From NCBI GenBank assembly GCA_964019695.1, contig OZ026525.1, positions 85,880,279 through 85,944,278 of the forward strand: a stretch of DNA of 64,000 bases, read 5' to 3'. Shown piece by piece: positions 25,571 to 35,425 of this stretch. Source of the stretch: Loripinus fragilis (lineage: Eukaryota > Mollusca > Bivalvia > Lucinida > Lucinidae). Position 1 is the first letter of the stretch, and each line of letters starts with the position of its first letter. The notes beneath the pieces are model-generated. The model saw only the letters and a list, made by a program, of their open reading frames with translations. It did no database searches and had not been told where the DNA came from. The translations under genes were made by a program, and so were the position numbers.

Positions 25571-26490
25571 ATAAAAGTAAGCAAGGATGCAAAGATCAGG
25601 AATCGATACGATCAAGTACCACACCTGACCAAGGATACCAATGGGAAAGTGACAAACTCAAAGTTATACACCACAAACGAAAGCCAAGAGGTCAGCCCTT
25701 TTCCAGCAGCAGGTGACCACAATGCATCAACAAACAGACGTGCATGAAGGCATAACAACCACAAGACAGAAAAAAACATATAAGATCCACATAAGAAGCA
25801 CCACCTCGGAACAGTCAGTAAAATATTTTACTGGAAGGCTTAAACCGGTTTCACCGCGCTTACCTTATCCTTAATTCATATGTGGATCAAGACACAGAGA
25901 TATTTGGTTAGAACGACAGACCCCTAACTTATCAATGCATCATTTTCCAGAACATATAAATCAAGATATAAAAAGGAGATAATACAAGGATAAGGGTTCA
26001 ACAGTAAATAAAACTGAATACCGGGGCAAAAGAAATCCAACAGGTTAACCCCAGTGGGCCCGACAAACAGCCAAAAGATCAGGCCCCTACCATCTCATCA
26101 ATAGAAAAGTCTTTAAGTCGGAACAGTCATAGAGTCTGAAGTCCGACCCACCGGCATGCATATAAAGAGGAAAGCCAAGTTGCCAACAGTAATTGGGCTG
26201 ACAACCAAGCACGCAGTCTGTTGCAATACATTAATGTTATAGCCCATCTTTTTATAATGGGTAATTATTTTAATGAACTGCGCTGAAAAATTATTAGAGC
26301 CAATAATCTTCTTCAATTAATGCACCAAGTCACCATAGAATTCAGGTTCGGAAAGTCCTTGGCGCAAGAGAGATTTAAGTCCAACTTGGAATTTAGATAT
26401 CAAATCATAGTATCGTCTATAAAATTTAGAAAAGGCTTTCCAAAGCTTATGATACGGATAGCCTTGTTGTTAACAATTTATTTCGAGTGT
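25571..26490 (-). mobile_element. 5'-truncated Naiad copy (family A)
   Basis: On the minus strand it holds the C-terminal end of the reverse-transcriptase reading frame (about 26480 down to 26113), a UTR of about 540 bases, and the 3' terminus near 25571. The protein remnant matches the long copy closely (SNNFSAQFIKIITHYKK, NVLQQTACLVV). It has a TAA in place of a Lys/Tyr-region codon near 26320 and a small deletion near 26470, so it is dead. It sits inside the 141-bp tandem repeat, between tgactgtgttcagaataa and attttgacccattgacccc. Confidence 0.9.
26113..26480 (-). pseudogene. Naiad RT C-terminal coding remnant
   Basis: This is the last ~120 codons of the retroelement protein, which ends GRTSDSMTVPT then TAA at 26113-26115. 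The corresponding C-terminus in the long copy is at 32844-33221. An in-frame TAA separates the upstream part (LSEPEFYGDLVH) from the downstream part (LKKIIGSNNF). No catalytic motif falls within this fragment. Confidence 0.85.
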
Positions 26491-27215
26491 TAAGTCAAAT
26501 TTTGACCCATTGACCCCCTCCCCAGGGCAGGGTGGCGGCATGGGAGGTGTGCGGGCAAATTATTTGCTACCATGTTGCTGCATTTTGTGATTCCATTCAA
26601 TTTGATATGTAACATAACCATGTTCTGGAAAAGTTGAATTTTGACCTTTTGACCAAATCCCCCTAGGGTCGTTGGGGTGGGGCCGTGGTCTGCCTGCAAA
26701 ATATTTGCTACCATATTGTTGCATTTTGTGATTCCATGTCTGAAAAAGTTGCATTTTCACCTTAAGACCCATCCTCAGGGGAGGGGGTTGGGGTATGCGG
26801 GTATGCGGGCAAAATGTTTGCTACCATGTTGCTGCATATGTGATTCTTTTCAAATTTGATATGCAACATGACCATGTTCTGAAAAAGTTGAAAGTTACAT
26901 TTTACCCCAATCCTCCCCAGGGACGTAGGAGGATAGGTTGGTCTGCGGGCAAAATATTTGGTACCATGTTGCTGTATTTCATGATTCCATTTAATTTGAT
27001 ATGCAACATGACAATGTTCTGAAAAAAGTGAATTTGACATTTTACCCCAATCCACCCCAGGGTCGTAGGGGGAGGGGCCGTCTGCGGGCTAAATATTTGC
27101 TTCCATGTTGCTGCATTCGTGATTCTCTATAATTTGATATGCAACATGACCTTGTTCTGAAAAAAAAATTGAATTTTGACCTTTTGACCCCTTCCTCGAA
27201 GTCCACCAAGGGGGT

Positions 27216-27754
27216 GGGACACAGGCCTTTGATCGAAAATCACGTTGGATATGTTTCATATGTATTGTACCTCTGCCTGCATGAGAAATTTCCGTAAAAA
27301 TACTGACAACTTACTGTCTTATTGCGAAAATTTAAATATTTGAACTCTGATCCCACCTAAGGGGTCAGGGGGTAGGGAAAAAGTTTAATCAATGTCATGA
27401 TTATCGACTAGCACTGGGTAATCGTGGCCTAAAGCGAGAAGTTGTCAGATACTATAGTTTTGAAAAAATGTGAAGATTATTCCACCAAAAAGCCAATATA
27501 GCTTTTGCATTAGCCTAAACCTAAGATAAAAAGCGCCAAGACTCAGTCAAATTTTGCGGATTACCCCCCCCCCCTTTCACACTTGACCTGTATTAATGCT
27601 TGAACCTTCTGTAAAGTTTAAATAAAATTGATACCTCCTCCCTTCATGAGTTATCGATCGGAAACCTAAAGTGTGATGCGGGGAACAACGACCAGCCCTG
27701 AGTCGTGATCCTTATGTGTGGACCTTCCCTATGTGTCGACCTTGCTTGGCAGGT
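27216..27754. other. Non-coding, decayed repeat sequence
   Basis: It contains loosely related gacccca/ccaaggggg phrases and a poly-C run near 27565, but no intact unit and no gene. Confidence 0.5.
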
Positions 27755-29392
27755 GACTAAATAATGGTATATTGAGGGTCACTGATGGGGATTTATTATC
27801 TAAAACTGCAGAATATTACCCATCTGTGGTCCTACACTTCATGAGGGATCTAACAATGGTATATTGAGGGTCACTGATGGGGACTTATAAATTTGGTATC
27901 CTGGTCAGGTGTGGTACTCGATTGTATCGATTCCTGATCTTTGCACCTTTACTTACTTATAAAATATGGCCCATCTGTTGTCTTGGTTTTGTTTGGGGTA
28001 ACTATATGAGGGGTCTAATAATGGTAAATTGAGGGTATCGGATGGGGATATATCACTTTAAAGTGAAAAATATGGCCCATCTGTTGTCTTTGGTTTGTAA
28101 GGGGTCACTGCATGAGGGGTCAAATAATAGTATATTGATGGTCTCTAATGGGGATTTATTATCAAAAATTGCAGAATATGACCCATATGTTGTCTTATGT
28201 TTGTTAGGGGTCACTATATGAGGGGTCTAATAATGGTAAATTGAGGGTATCGGATGGGGATATATCACTTTAAAGTGAAAAATATGGCCCATCTGTTGTC
28301 TTTGGTTTGTAAGGGGTCACTGCATGAGGGGTCAAATAATAGTATATTGATGGTCTCTAATGGGGATCTTTTTATCCAAAATTGCAGAATATGACCTGTA
28401 TGTTGTATTATGTTTGTTAGTGGTCACTTCATGAGGGTTCTCATAATGAGAGTCAATGATGGGTATTTTTTTATCTGAAATTGTAAAATAAGGCCCATCT
28501 GTTGCCTTTTGTTTGTTAGGTGTCACTAAATGAGGGGTCTAATAATAGTATTTTGAGGGTCACTGATGGGGATTTATTACCTAAAAATGCAGAATATGAC
28601 CCGTCTGTTGTCTTTTGTTTGTTAGGGGTCGCTACATGAGGGGTCTAATAATGGTATATTGAGGGTCACTGATGGTGATTTATTATCAAAAAGTGCAAAA
28701 TATGACCCATCTGTTGTCTTATGTTTGTTAGGAGTCACTACATGAGGGGTCAAATAATAGTATATTGAGGGTCACTGATGGGGATTATTATCTAAAATTG
28801 TAAAATATGACCCCTCTGCTGTCTTTGGTTTGTTAGGTGTCACTAATTGATGAGTCTAATAATAGTAAATTGAGGGTCACTGGTGGGGATTTATTATCTT
28901 AAATTGCAATACATGACCCATCTGTTGACTTTGGTTTGTTAGGGATCACTACATGAGGGGTCTAATGATGGTATTTTGAGGGTCACTGATGGGGATTTAT
29001 TATCTAAAACTGCAGAATATGACCCATCTGTTGTCTCATGTTTGTTAGGGGTCACTTCAATAGGGGTCTAATAAAATATAATGATATATTGAGGGTCACT
29101 GGTGGGGACTTATTATCATGAATTGCGATAAATGGCCAATATGTTGTCTTCGTTTTGTTAGGGGTCACTTTCTGGGAGGTCTAATAATGATATGTTGATG
29201 GTCACTGGTGGGGATTTATTATCTAAAATTGCAAAATATGTCCCATCTGCAGTCTTTGGTTTGTTAGGAATCACTACGTGAGGGGTCTTCTAATGGTATA
29301 TTGAGGGTCACTGATGGGGATTAAATATCTAAACTTGCAAAATATGACCCATCTGTTGTATTATGTTTGTTAGGTGTCACTTTATTAGGCTT
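27755..29392. repeat. Second ~105-bp minisatellite, about 15 copies
   Basis: It has the same ancestral unit as the 21.7-23.6 kb array but belongs to a distinct subfamily: tgatggggatttattatcta replaces tgattggtatttatgatcta, atgacccatctgttgtctta replaces the tggtccatc version, and each unit ends ggggtctaataatgg. Copy-to-copy divergence is higher than in the first array. A 65-bp Naiad 3' tag interrupts it at 27893-27957. Confidence 0.93.
27893..27957 (+). mobile_element. Very short Naiad 3' tag inside a minisatellite unit
   Basis: The sequence ggtatcctggtcaggtgtgg, then gattcctgatctttgcacc and the cttacttact-type terminus, matches the last ~60 bases of family A. cttataaa occurs at both borders (about 27885 and 27953), which could be a target-site duplication. 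Such an extreme 5' truncation fits target-primed reverse transcription starting at the RNA 3' end. Confidence 0.85.
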
Positions 29393-30505
29393 CATTGTCT
29401 GAAATTGTAAACTTTCTTGACATTTATAAATTTGGTTACTTCTTTTCTTGTTTCAAATAATTAAGCAGATTTTATTTACTTGTCTTTAAGTACGTCTTTG
29501 CGTTCATTTCAAGTCATTTAGAAGATAAAGTTCTGCTTACTGACTAGCAATGATTACATAAAAGTAAGCACACTAATAACTATGAGCTGATAAGATATAA
29601 AAAAAGCTCATTCTATCCTACAGGAAGAACCTGTAAAGTTGGTATTTACGTTTGAAATCAACCAACTGGAAAATTAACAGTTATTAACTGCTATTAAACA
29701 AGCAGATACTTTTTGGTGAACAAAAGCCCATAAATAAAAAAAAGTTTAAATAAGTATAAAGCTGTTAAGCCATTAAAACACTTTTAATGACACTAGCATT
29801 TTGTTGCTGTTTAAGGAAGTGTGTTTCAAAACAAATGTGCATGTTTGCACAAAAGTCCTGAAGCATGTCAATAAATAAATCTCTTGGGTTTCAGAAATGT
29901 ATCTATTATAGTGCTTCATAAGGAGGAGCCATTAACTGTTTAAGATTGCATCAGAGCCACCACCATTCCACCCACCCACAAACACTACATATACACAAAC
30001 ACAAACGGTGGTGCAACAATAAACTATGAATCAAAATAACTTAGCTATTACCTTAAAACTTACACTTGAAAAAAAACAGCTGAAATCACTGGTGTTTAAG
30101 TATATTTTGCTCTAGTTTCTTCTGCTGTTAAAATACAAATGCATATTTGGCTGGCGCGTGGGCTTCCATACTTATGGAAAGTAACATCACAGGGACACAA
30201 TCAAATAAAATAATTATATTGTGATAAAACAATGAAAATAATTTAAATAGTATTCGTTTGTTAGCAAAGCGGAACAGGATTGTGTAAGTCAATCAAGTAG
30301 AGGTTTTGAAAGAAAAAGTAAGTGAATATGTTCAGAAATACCACAGTTCGAAAGTATGCAATTTTTAATAATGGGTATAAATAAATCAAGACGGTCCATA
30401 GGCCCTGGATTGCCCACCTGAGTCCCTGTCATGAGGAAAGGATGCTTACCACAAAATACAAATCCCATTTCTCCAACACCTAAGTCCATCTTGGGTATCA
30501 CTCAG
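29393..30505. other. Non-coding, small dispersed repeats
   Basis: No gene is supported. The 30455-30500 stretch (atcccatttctccaacacct, aagtccatcttggg) repeats at about 23698-23745. 30117-30180 is weakly related to the repeat at 19.75 and 57.25 kb. Confidence 0.5.
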
Positions 30506-30509
30506 ATCA

Positions 30510-30637
30510 TAACCAAAGCCTATCAAAATACTTATCTGCACAATTTCAATATCTGACCTTTTTACCCAACCCAAAAGGACAGGGATGTGCATAAGGGCAA
30601 ATATTTTACTTGCATAATGTTCTAAACCTCTTTCCTT
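30510..30637. repeat. Left part of the Naiad target repeat
   Basis: This is a single diverged unit of the ~141-bp repeat family (caatttcaatatctgacc, acagggatgtgcataaggg, ttctaaacctctttcc), matching 25075-25175. It continues on the far side of the Naiad at 33753 with gatatgcaacatg. The retroelement therefore split one repeat unit. Confidence 0.75.
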
Positions 30638-31304
30638 GTAAATATTAAGAGACATGAAACTGAACTTAAATGGATTAAATTTTTGCAATCACCTTTTCCT
30701 TTAGGCTTTAATGATAATATATACCATGAAGGCAACATTTCTAAAATGCCAGATTTTGATGTTTTTTTCTGTTTTGGAATGTAAAAAACGTAAAAGTAGA
30801 TCTCATGGTAAACGTAAAAATGGCAACATTAAACGCAAAATTTGTACTGAAAAACGCTTAAATACTTCTCTAAAGGATCTTTCTTTGGCTTTAACTAATC
30901 ATGGTCGACATGGCTTATTTTCATTTTTAAGTTCCTTGCCTATTTCAGTTTTTCGCAATTTAGAGTTAGAGGCTAATAAACTTTATGATAGAGCAAACAA
31001 ATTATATAAAGCAGCACTCCTTACAAGGTGTTATGTTCAACATTTCCTTAGTCCTTATATCGATTCTGAGGTCAACCATAAACGACATTTTATCAAAATT
31101 CCATTCATTAACAAAGGTATTGAGTTTATTGATTTACATAGTATCTTCAAGGATAATTCAGTGATTTCATCTATTCCAAATTACTTTAATAATTCTGAAA
31201 CTCCTATCATTTGTTATAAATATAACAAACCAATAAGGTCTACGATATTTAACTTTAATAAAATTGTAAATGATTTAGATATAGATTCCAATACTCCTGC
31301 CTCC

Positions 31305-31307
31305 TGA
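31305..31307 (+). other. In-frame TGA at the first Cys of the CxC motif
   Basis: The codons are TGA-GAT-TGT, giving x-Asp-Cys at the position where Naiads carry the CxC linker motif, followed by YPSAGHVITGNL. TGA for the expected cysteine codon is what selenocysteine recoding would produce. A plain nonsense mutation from TGT or TGC cannot be excluded from one copy. Confidence 0.65.
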
Positions 31308-31718
31308 GATTGTAAAAATTCAAATTATTTATATCCCTCTGCAGGGCATGTTATTACAGGTAATCTAAATGTCATTCCTGACGCTAGAGTTCGCAATATC
31401 ATTTCTAAAGGTCCTAAATATAGATTTCCCTCTAATATTGATTTCTCTAAATGTCGTAGAGAGATCGCTGCTTCTTTAAATGACTTCAGTAATCGTTGGT
31501 GCAAACGAGAAAATGTTGAACCTGATGCTTTGAAGGAATGGAAGATTAACATTTTTAAAATTATTGATACTCGTATTTCATTTTACTCTCGTAATACACA
31601 TCTTTTGCCCCCTAAACCTAAATCTTCTTTTAGTCATCTTAAACGAGGTATCCAGGATTTTCATATGAACTATGTTTTGGTTCCAGCAGATAAAGCTGCT
31701 AACAATGTTATAGTTGTT

Positions 31719-31721
31719 TGA
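31719..31721 (+). other. Second in-frame TGA in the RT N-terminal region
   Basis: The codons are GTT-GTT-TGA-CGA-TTG-TAT, that is V-V-x-R-L-Y, eleven residues after the PADKAANN block begins. The frame is open for 137 codons before and 218 codons after. Ancestral Cys (TGT/TGC), Trp (TGG) or Arg (CGA) would each be one change away, so selenocysteine is less certain here than at 31305. Confidence 0.55.
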
Positions 31722-33221
31722 CGATTGTATTATATTAATACTCTTAAGCGTGAGCTTGTTGACACTAATGCCTATAAACTGCAGCCTTCTTTAAGTGAAA
31801 GGGCGATTGTTGATGGGCATGGTTGTCATACAGCCCTACATTTTGGTGTCAAAGCTAAAGAAAATCAAGACAAAGTTCCTACGTTGTACTGGTTACCTAA
31901 ACTCCATAAAAAACCCTATAAAGCAAGATTTATTGCAAATTCTAGTTCTTGTACAACAACAGAACTTTCTAAATTGTTAACCTCGTGTCTTACAGCTGTT
32001 AAAAAACATATTATCAAATATTGTGAAAAGGTATATGAGAGATCCGGTAAAAACCTATTTTGGTCGATTAAAAATTCAGGTGAAATTTTAGATAAACTTA
32101 AAGCTAGAGATTTCAATGCGACCAGTTTGTCTACTTATGATTTTTCTACTCTTTACACTACTTTACCTCATAATTTAATTAAAGATAAACTTATTGATCT
32201 TATTGAAAGTACCTTCCAGAGAGAAGGCTCTCCTTACCTTGCATGTAGTGACAGAAATGCATTTTTTACTTCAGAAAAACCTAAAAAATATCATGCATGG
32301 TCGTGTCAAAATGTATGCGATGCGCTGACCTTTTTGTTGGACAAATATTTTTATTCGATTTGGCACCAAGCTCTATAGACAAGTTGTTGGGATTCCTATG
32401 GGCACTAATTGTGCTCCCCTGGTTGCAGATTTATTCCTGTTTTGTTATGAAAGGGACTTTATGATGTCTCTTTCTGATGATAAGCAGGCTGATGTTATTG
32501 ATGCGTTTAACACTACTTCCAGATATTTGGACGATATTTTAAATATTAATAATGTTTATTTTGACAATATGGTTAGTCAAATATACCCTTCAGAGCTCCA
32601 ACTTAATAAAGCCAATGCCTCTGATACCGAAGCCGCATTTTTAGACTTGCATTTGTCAATTTCTAATGATATTGTTTCTACCAAAATTTATGACAAACGT
32701 GACGACTTTGATTTTGAAATTGTCAATTTCCCATTTTTAGATGGTGATGTTCCTCGTTCTCTTCCTATGGAGTCTATATCTCTCAACTCATTCGCTTTGC
32801 TAGAGCATCTAGCTATGTTGCTGACTTCAACACTCGCAATAAATTGTTAACTCAGAAACTTCTTAAACAAGGCTATCGGTATCATAAACTTCGCAAAACA
32901 TTTTCAAAATTTTATAGACGATACTATGATTTGATTTCTAAATTTCAAGTTGGACTTAAATCTCTCTTGCGCCAAGGACTTTCGGAACCTGATTTCTATG
33001 GTGACTTGGTGTATAAGTTGAAGAAGATTGTTGGCTCCAATAATTTTTCAGCGCAGTTCATTAAAATAATTTCCCATTATAAAAAGATTGGCTATAACAT
33101 TAATGTATTGCAACAGACTGCATGCTTGGTAGTCAACCCAATCACGGTTGGCAACTTTGCTTTCCTCTTTAATTGCACGCCGGTGGGTCGGACTTCAGAC
33201 TCTATGATGGTTCCGACTTAA

Positions 33222-33752
33222 AGACTTATCTATTGATGAGATGGTAGGGGCCTGTTGCTTTGACTGTTTGTTGGGCCCACCGGGGTTTACCTGTTGGATT
33301 TCTTTTGCTCCGGTATTCAGTTTAATTTACTGTTGAGTCCTTATCCTTGCTTTATCTCCTTGTTATATCTTGATTTATATGTTTTAGGAGATGATGCATT
33401 GATAAGTTAGGGGTCTTTCATGCAAACCAAACATCTATGTGTCTTGATCCACATCTGAATTAAGGGTGAGGTTGGCGCCGTTAAACCGGTTTAAGCCCTC
33501 CAGTAAAATATTTTACTGACCTTTCCAAGGCGGTGCTTCTTTTGTGGATCTTGTTTTTATTCTGTCTTGTGTTTGCTATGTTTTGTGCGCGTCTGTCTAT
33601 ATGTGCTTTGTGGTCACCTGCTGGGAAAGGGCTGACCTCTTGGCTCTCGTTTGTGGTGTCTTCTGTGAGTTTGTCACTTTCCCATTGGTATCCTGGGTCA
33701 GGTGTGGTACTTGATTGTATCGATTCCTGATCTTTGCACCATTATTTACTTT
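33222..33752 (+). promoter_or_regulatory. Naiad 3' UTR with conserved palindromes
   Basis: The UTR contains a stem of ggtaggggcc with gggcccacc (about 33242-33282) and two perfect palindromes: ttaaaccggtttaa (33481-33494) and cagtaaaatattttactg (33501-33518). The second palindrome and most of the first are retained in the minus-strand copy (25816-25833; about 25841-25850). A selenoprotein mRNA would need a SECIS element here. I saw no convincing ATGA...AA...GA fold by eye. The last ~150 bases are the part shared by all short tags. Confidence 0.6.
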
Positions 33753-33900
33753 TGATATGCAACATGCCATTCAGAAAAAATAGTTTTGACCTTTTGACCC
33801 CATCCAGGGATCAAGAGTGTTTAAAAGGGCAGAAAATTTGCTTATATAGTAATCTATGCTTCATTTCCATTAATGTGACATGCACATGACTACTTTTAGA
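33753..33900. repeat. Right part of the Naiad target repeat
   Basis: This is the continuation of the 141-bp repeat unit interrupted by the Naiad: gatatgcaacatgcc, ttttgaccttttgacccc, agggatcaagagtg and ttgcttatatagtaatctat. Confidence 0.75.
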
Positions 33901-33904
33901 AAAG

Positions 33905-35425
33905 AAAAATGACATTTTTATATAAGCCTCTATGATCCCTGCAACGGGGCTATTGTTGGCTACAGGGGCATTATTTGAGTAAACTTGGTAGAAGTCCACT
34001 AGGTGTTGTTACATATCAAATATCAAGGCTCTAGGTTTTGTTGTTTCAGACAAAAAAAAAGGTTTCATCATGTGTTCCATGTATAAGCCTATGTAAAAAT
34101 ATCGTCCCCGAGTCGGAGCCATTTTTGGCCCCAGGTGCATCATTTGAACAAACTTGGTAGGGTCTACTAGGTGATGCCTCATACCAAATGTTAAGGTTCT
34201 TTGCCTTGTGGTTTCATACAAGAAGATTATTCATGATTTTCCTATTTAAGCCTATGTAAAACATGTGAACCCCCCCCCCCCCCCCCAGGGTGGGCCCATT
34301 CTTTGACCCAATGACATAATATGAAAAATCTTGGTAGAGGTTTACTAGATAATGCTACAAACCAAATATCAAGAGTCTAGGCCTTGTGGTTACAAACAAG
34401 AAGGTTTTTATGTTTTCCCTATATAAGCCTATGTAAAACATGTGACCCCCCGGGATGGGCCCATTTTTGCCAAGGGCCATAATTTGAACAAACTTGGTAG
34501 AGGTCCACTGGATGATGCTATATACCAAATATCAAGACTATAGGCCTTGTGGTTTCAAACAAGACGATTTTAAAGGTTTTCTTTTAAAAATCTATTTTTA
34601 GCCTGTGTGACCTAGATATACAACAGACCGGTACCATTTGAACAATTATTAAAGAAGATCATGTAAGGATGATTCTGCCAAATTTGAGCAAAATCCAGCC
34701 AGTGGTTTCAGACAAGAAAATTGTTTCATGTTTTCCCTATATAAACATATGTAAAACATGTGACCTCAGGGCGGACCCAATTTAAGCCCAAGGGGCATAA
34801 TTTGAACAAATTTGGTAGAAGTCTATTAGATGATGTTATATACTAAATATCAAGAAACCAGGCCTTGTGTTTTCAGACAAGAAGATTTAAAAAAAATGAA
34901 AATCTATTTTTAGCCCTAGTGACCTAGATATGCAACGTACCAGAACCATTTGAACCATTATGAGTATAATTTCTGCCAAGATTGATAAAAATCTAGGCGG
35001 TGGTTTCAGACAAGAAGATGTTTTCATGATTTCCTTATATAAGCCTATGTAAAAGATGTGCCTCCAGGGCGGGTCCATTTTTGGCCTCAGGGGCATAATT
35101 TGAACAATCTTGGAAGAAGTCCATTAGAAAATGCTACATACAAATATCAAGACAAGGACTTTTGGTTTCAGACAAGAAGATTTTTAATATTTTAATCACG
35201 AAAATCTATTTTAAGCCTGTGTGATATAGACATGCAACGGACCAAAACCATTGAACAATTTTGGTAGAGGTCCATCCAAGGATCATTTTTGTGAAATTAT
35301 TTCAAAATTGGACTAGAGTTTCAGAAGATGCCATTTAATTCAATTTTAACGGACGGAAGACGTGCGACGGACGAAGACCGATCACAAAAGCTCACCTTGA
35401 CACTATGTGACAGGTGAGCTAAAAA
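33905..35425. repeat. ~165-bp dispersed tandem repeat with hairpin terminus
   Basis: About eight degenerate units hold tataagcctatgtaaaacat, gtgaccccc, ggggcataatttgaacaaac, ttggtagaggtccactagat, accaaatatcaagg and ggtttcagacaagaag. The array closes with gacggacgaagaccgatcac and an inverted pair agctcacct/aggtgagct near 35390-35420. The same terminus recurs at 38655-38706, so the family has a defined 3' end and behaves as a mobile element. A poly-C run lies at about 34268-34287. Confidence 0.85.

Larger units (their letters stand above)
25080..27215. repeat. ~141-bp tandem repeat, interrupted by a Naiad insertion
   Basis: Units contain tttgatatgcaacatgacca, tgttctgaaaaagttgaatt, ttgaccttttgacccc, a G-rich agggtcgtagggggaggg tract, gcgggcaaaatatttgctac and catgttgctgcatttgtgat. 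The tttgatatgcaacatg landmark recurs near 26856, 26998 and 27138. About 3.5 units precede and five units follow the Naiad fragment at 25571-26490. The overlapping frames on both strands are repeats of the same translation and not genes. Confidence 0.9.
30641..33221 (+). pseudogene. Naiad polyprotein relic (RT) with two in-frame UGA codons
   Basis: Role: reverse transcription of the element at the nicked target, by family. Segments: the endonuclease-end remnant (KWIKFLQSPFPLG, NIYHEGNISKMPDFDVF) reads from 30641 and shifts frame at the T run 30762-30768. The next frame runs from there to 32378 and includes the basic linker (KKRKSRSHGKRKNGN), PIICYKYNKPIRSTIFNFNK, the U/stop-D-C site at 31305-31313, VPADKAANN and LPKLHKKPYKARFI. 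A one-base gain in the T run 32348-32352 moves the frame to the GIPMGTNCAPLVADLFL block and the catalytic YLDD at 32524-32535. A one-base loss near 32757-32765 returns it to the first frame, ending at TAA 33219-33221. Apart from two TGA codons there is no stop in the followed path. With three indels and no endonuclease core, this copy is not functional. The pattern of only TGA stops suggests its parent read UGA as selenocysteine. Confidence 0.82.
30638..33752 (+). mobile_element. Naiad Penelope-like retroelement, longest copy (family A)
   Basis: The element is about 3.1 kb, 5'-truncated at roughly 30638 and complete at its 3' end (about 33752). It encodes, in order, the tail of the N-terminal region where the GIY-YIG endonuclease would end, a basic linker, a CxC-like site, a reverse transcriptase, and a ~530-bp 3' UTR. 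This domain order, with the CxC linker before the RT, is that reported for Naiad elements (Penelope-like elements with N-terminal endonuclease). The catalytic GIY and YIG residues are not present, having been lost with the 5' end. Host sequence on each side belongs to one unit of the 141-bp repeat. Relatives in the window lie at 1-195, 25571-26490, 27893-27957, 35937-36085 and 44308-44460. Confidence 0.88.

Noticed and set aside
25342..27055. Overlapping frames of 60-124 residues on both strands
   Set aside because: They read the 141-bp tandem repeat and the Naiad UTR, share the same translated phrases, and lack splice context.
33222..33290. Candidate SECIS at ATGAGATGG with the ggtaggggcc/gggcccacc stem
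   Set aside because: The 3' strand lacks the GA partner of the quartet and the loop lacks the usual AA, so it does not meet the canonical fold by eye.
33390..33440. Candidate SECIS starting at ATGATGCAT with ATGCAAACC
   Set aside because: The stem is only about five pairs in this copy and is not preserved in the same register in the minus-strand copy.
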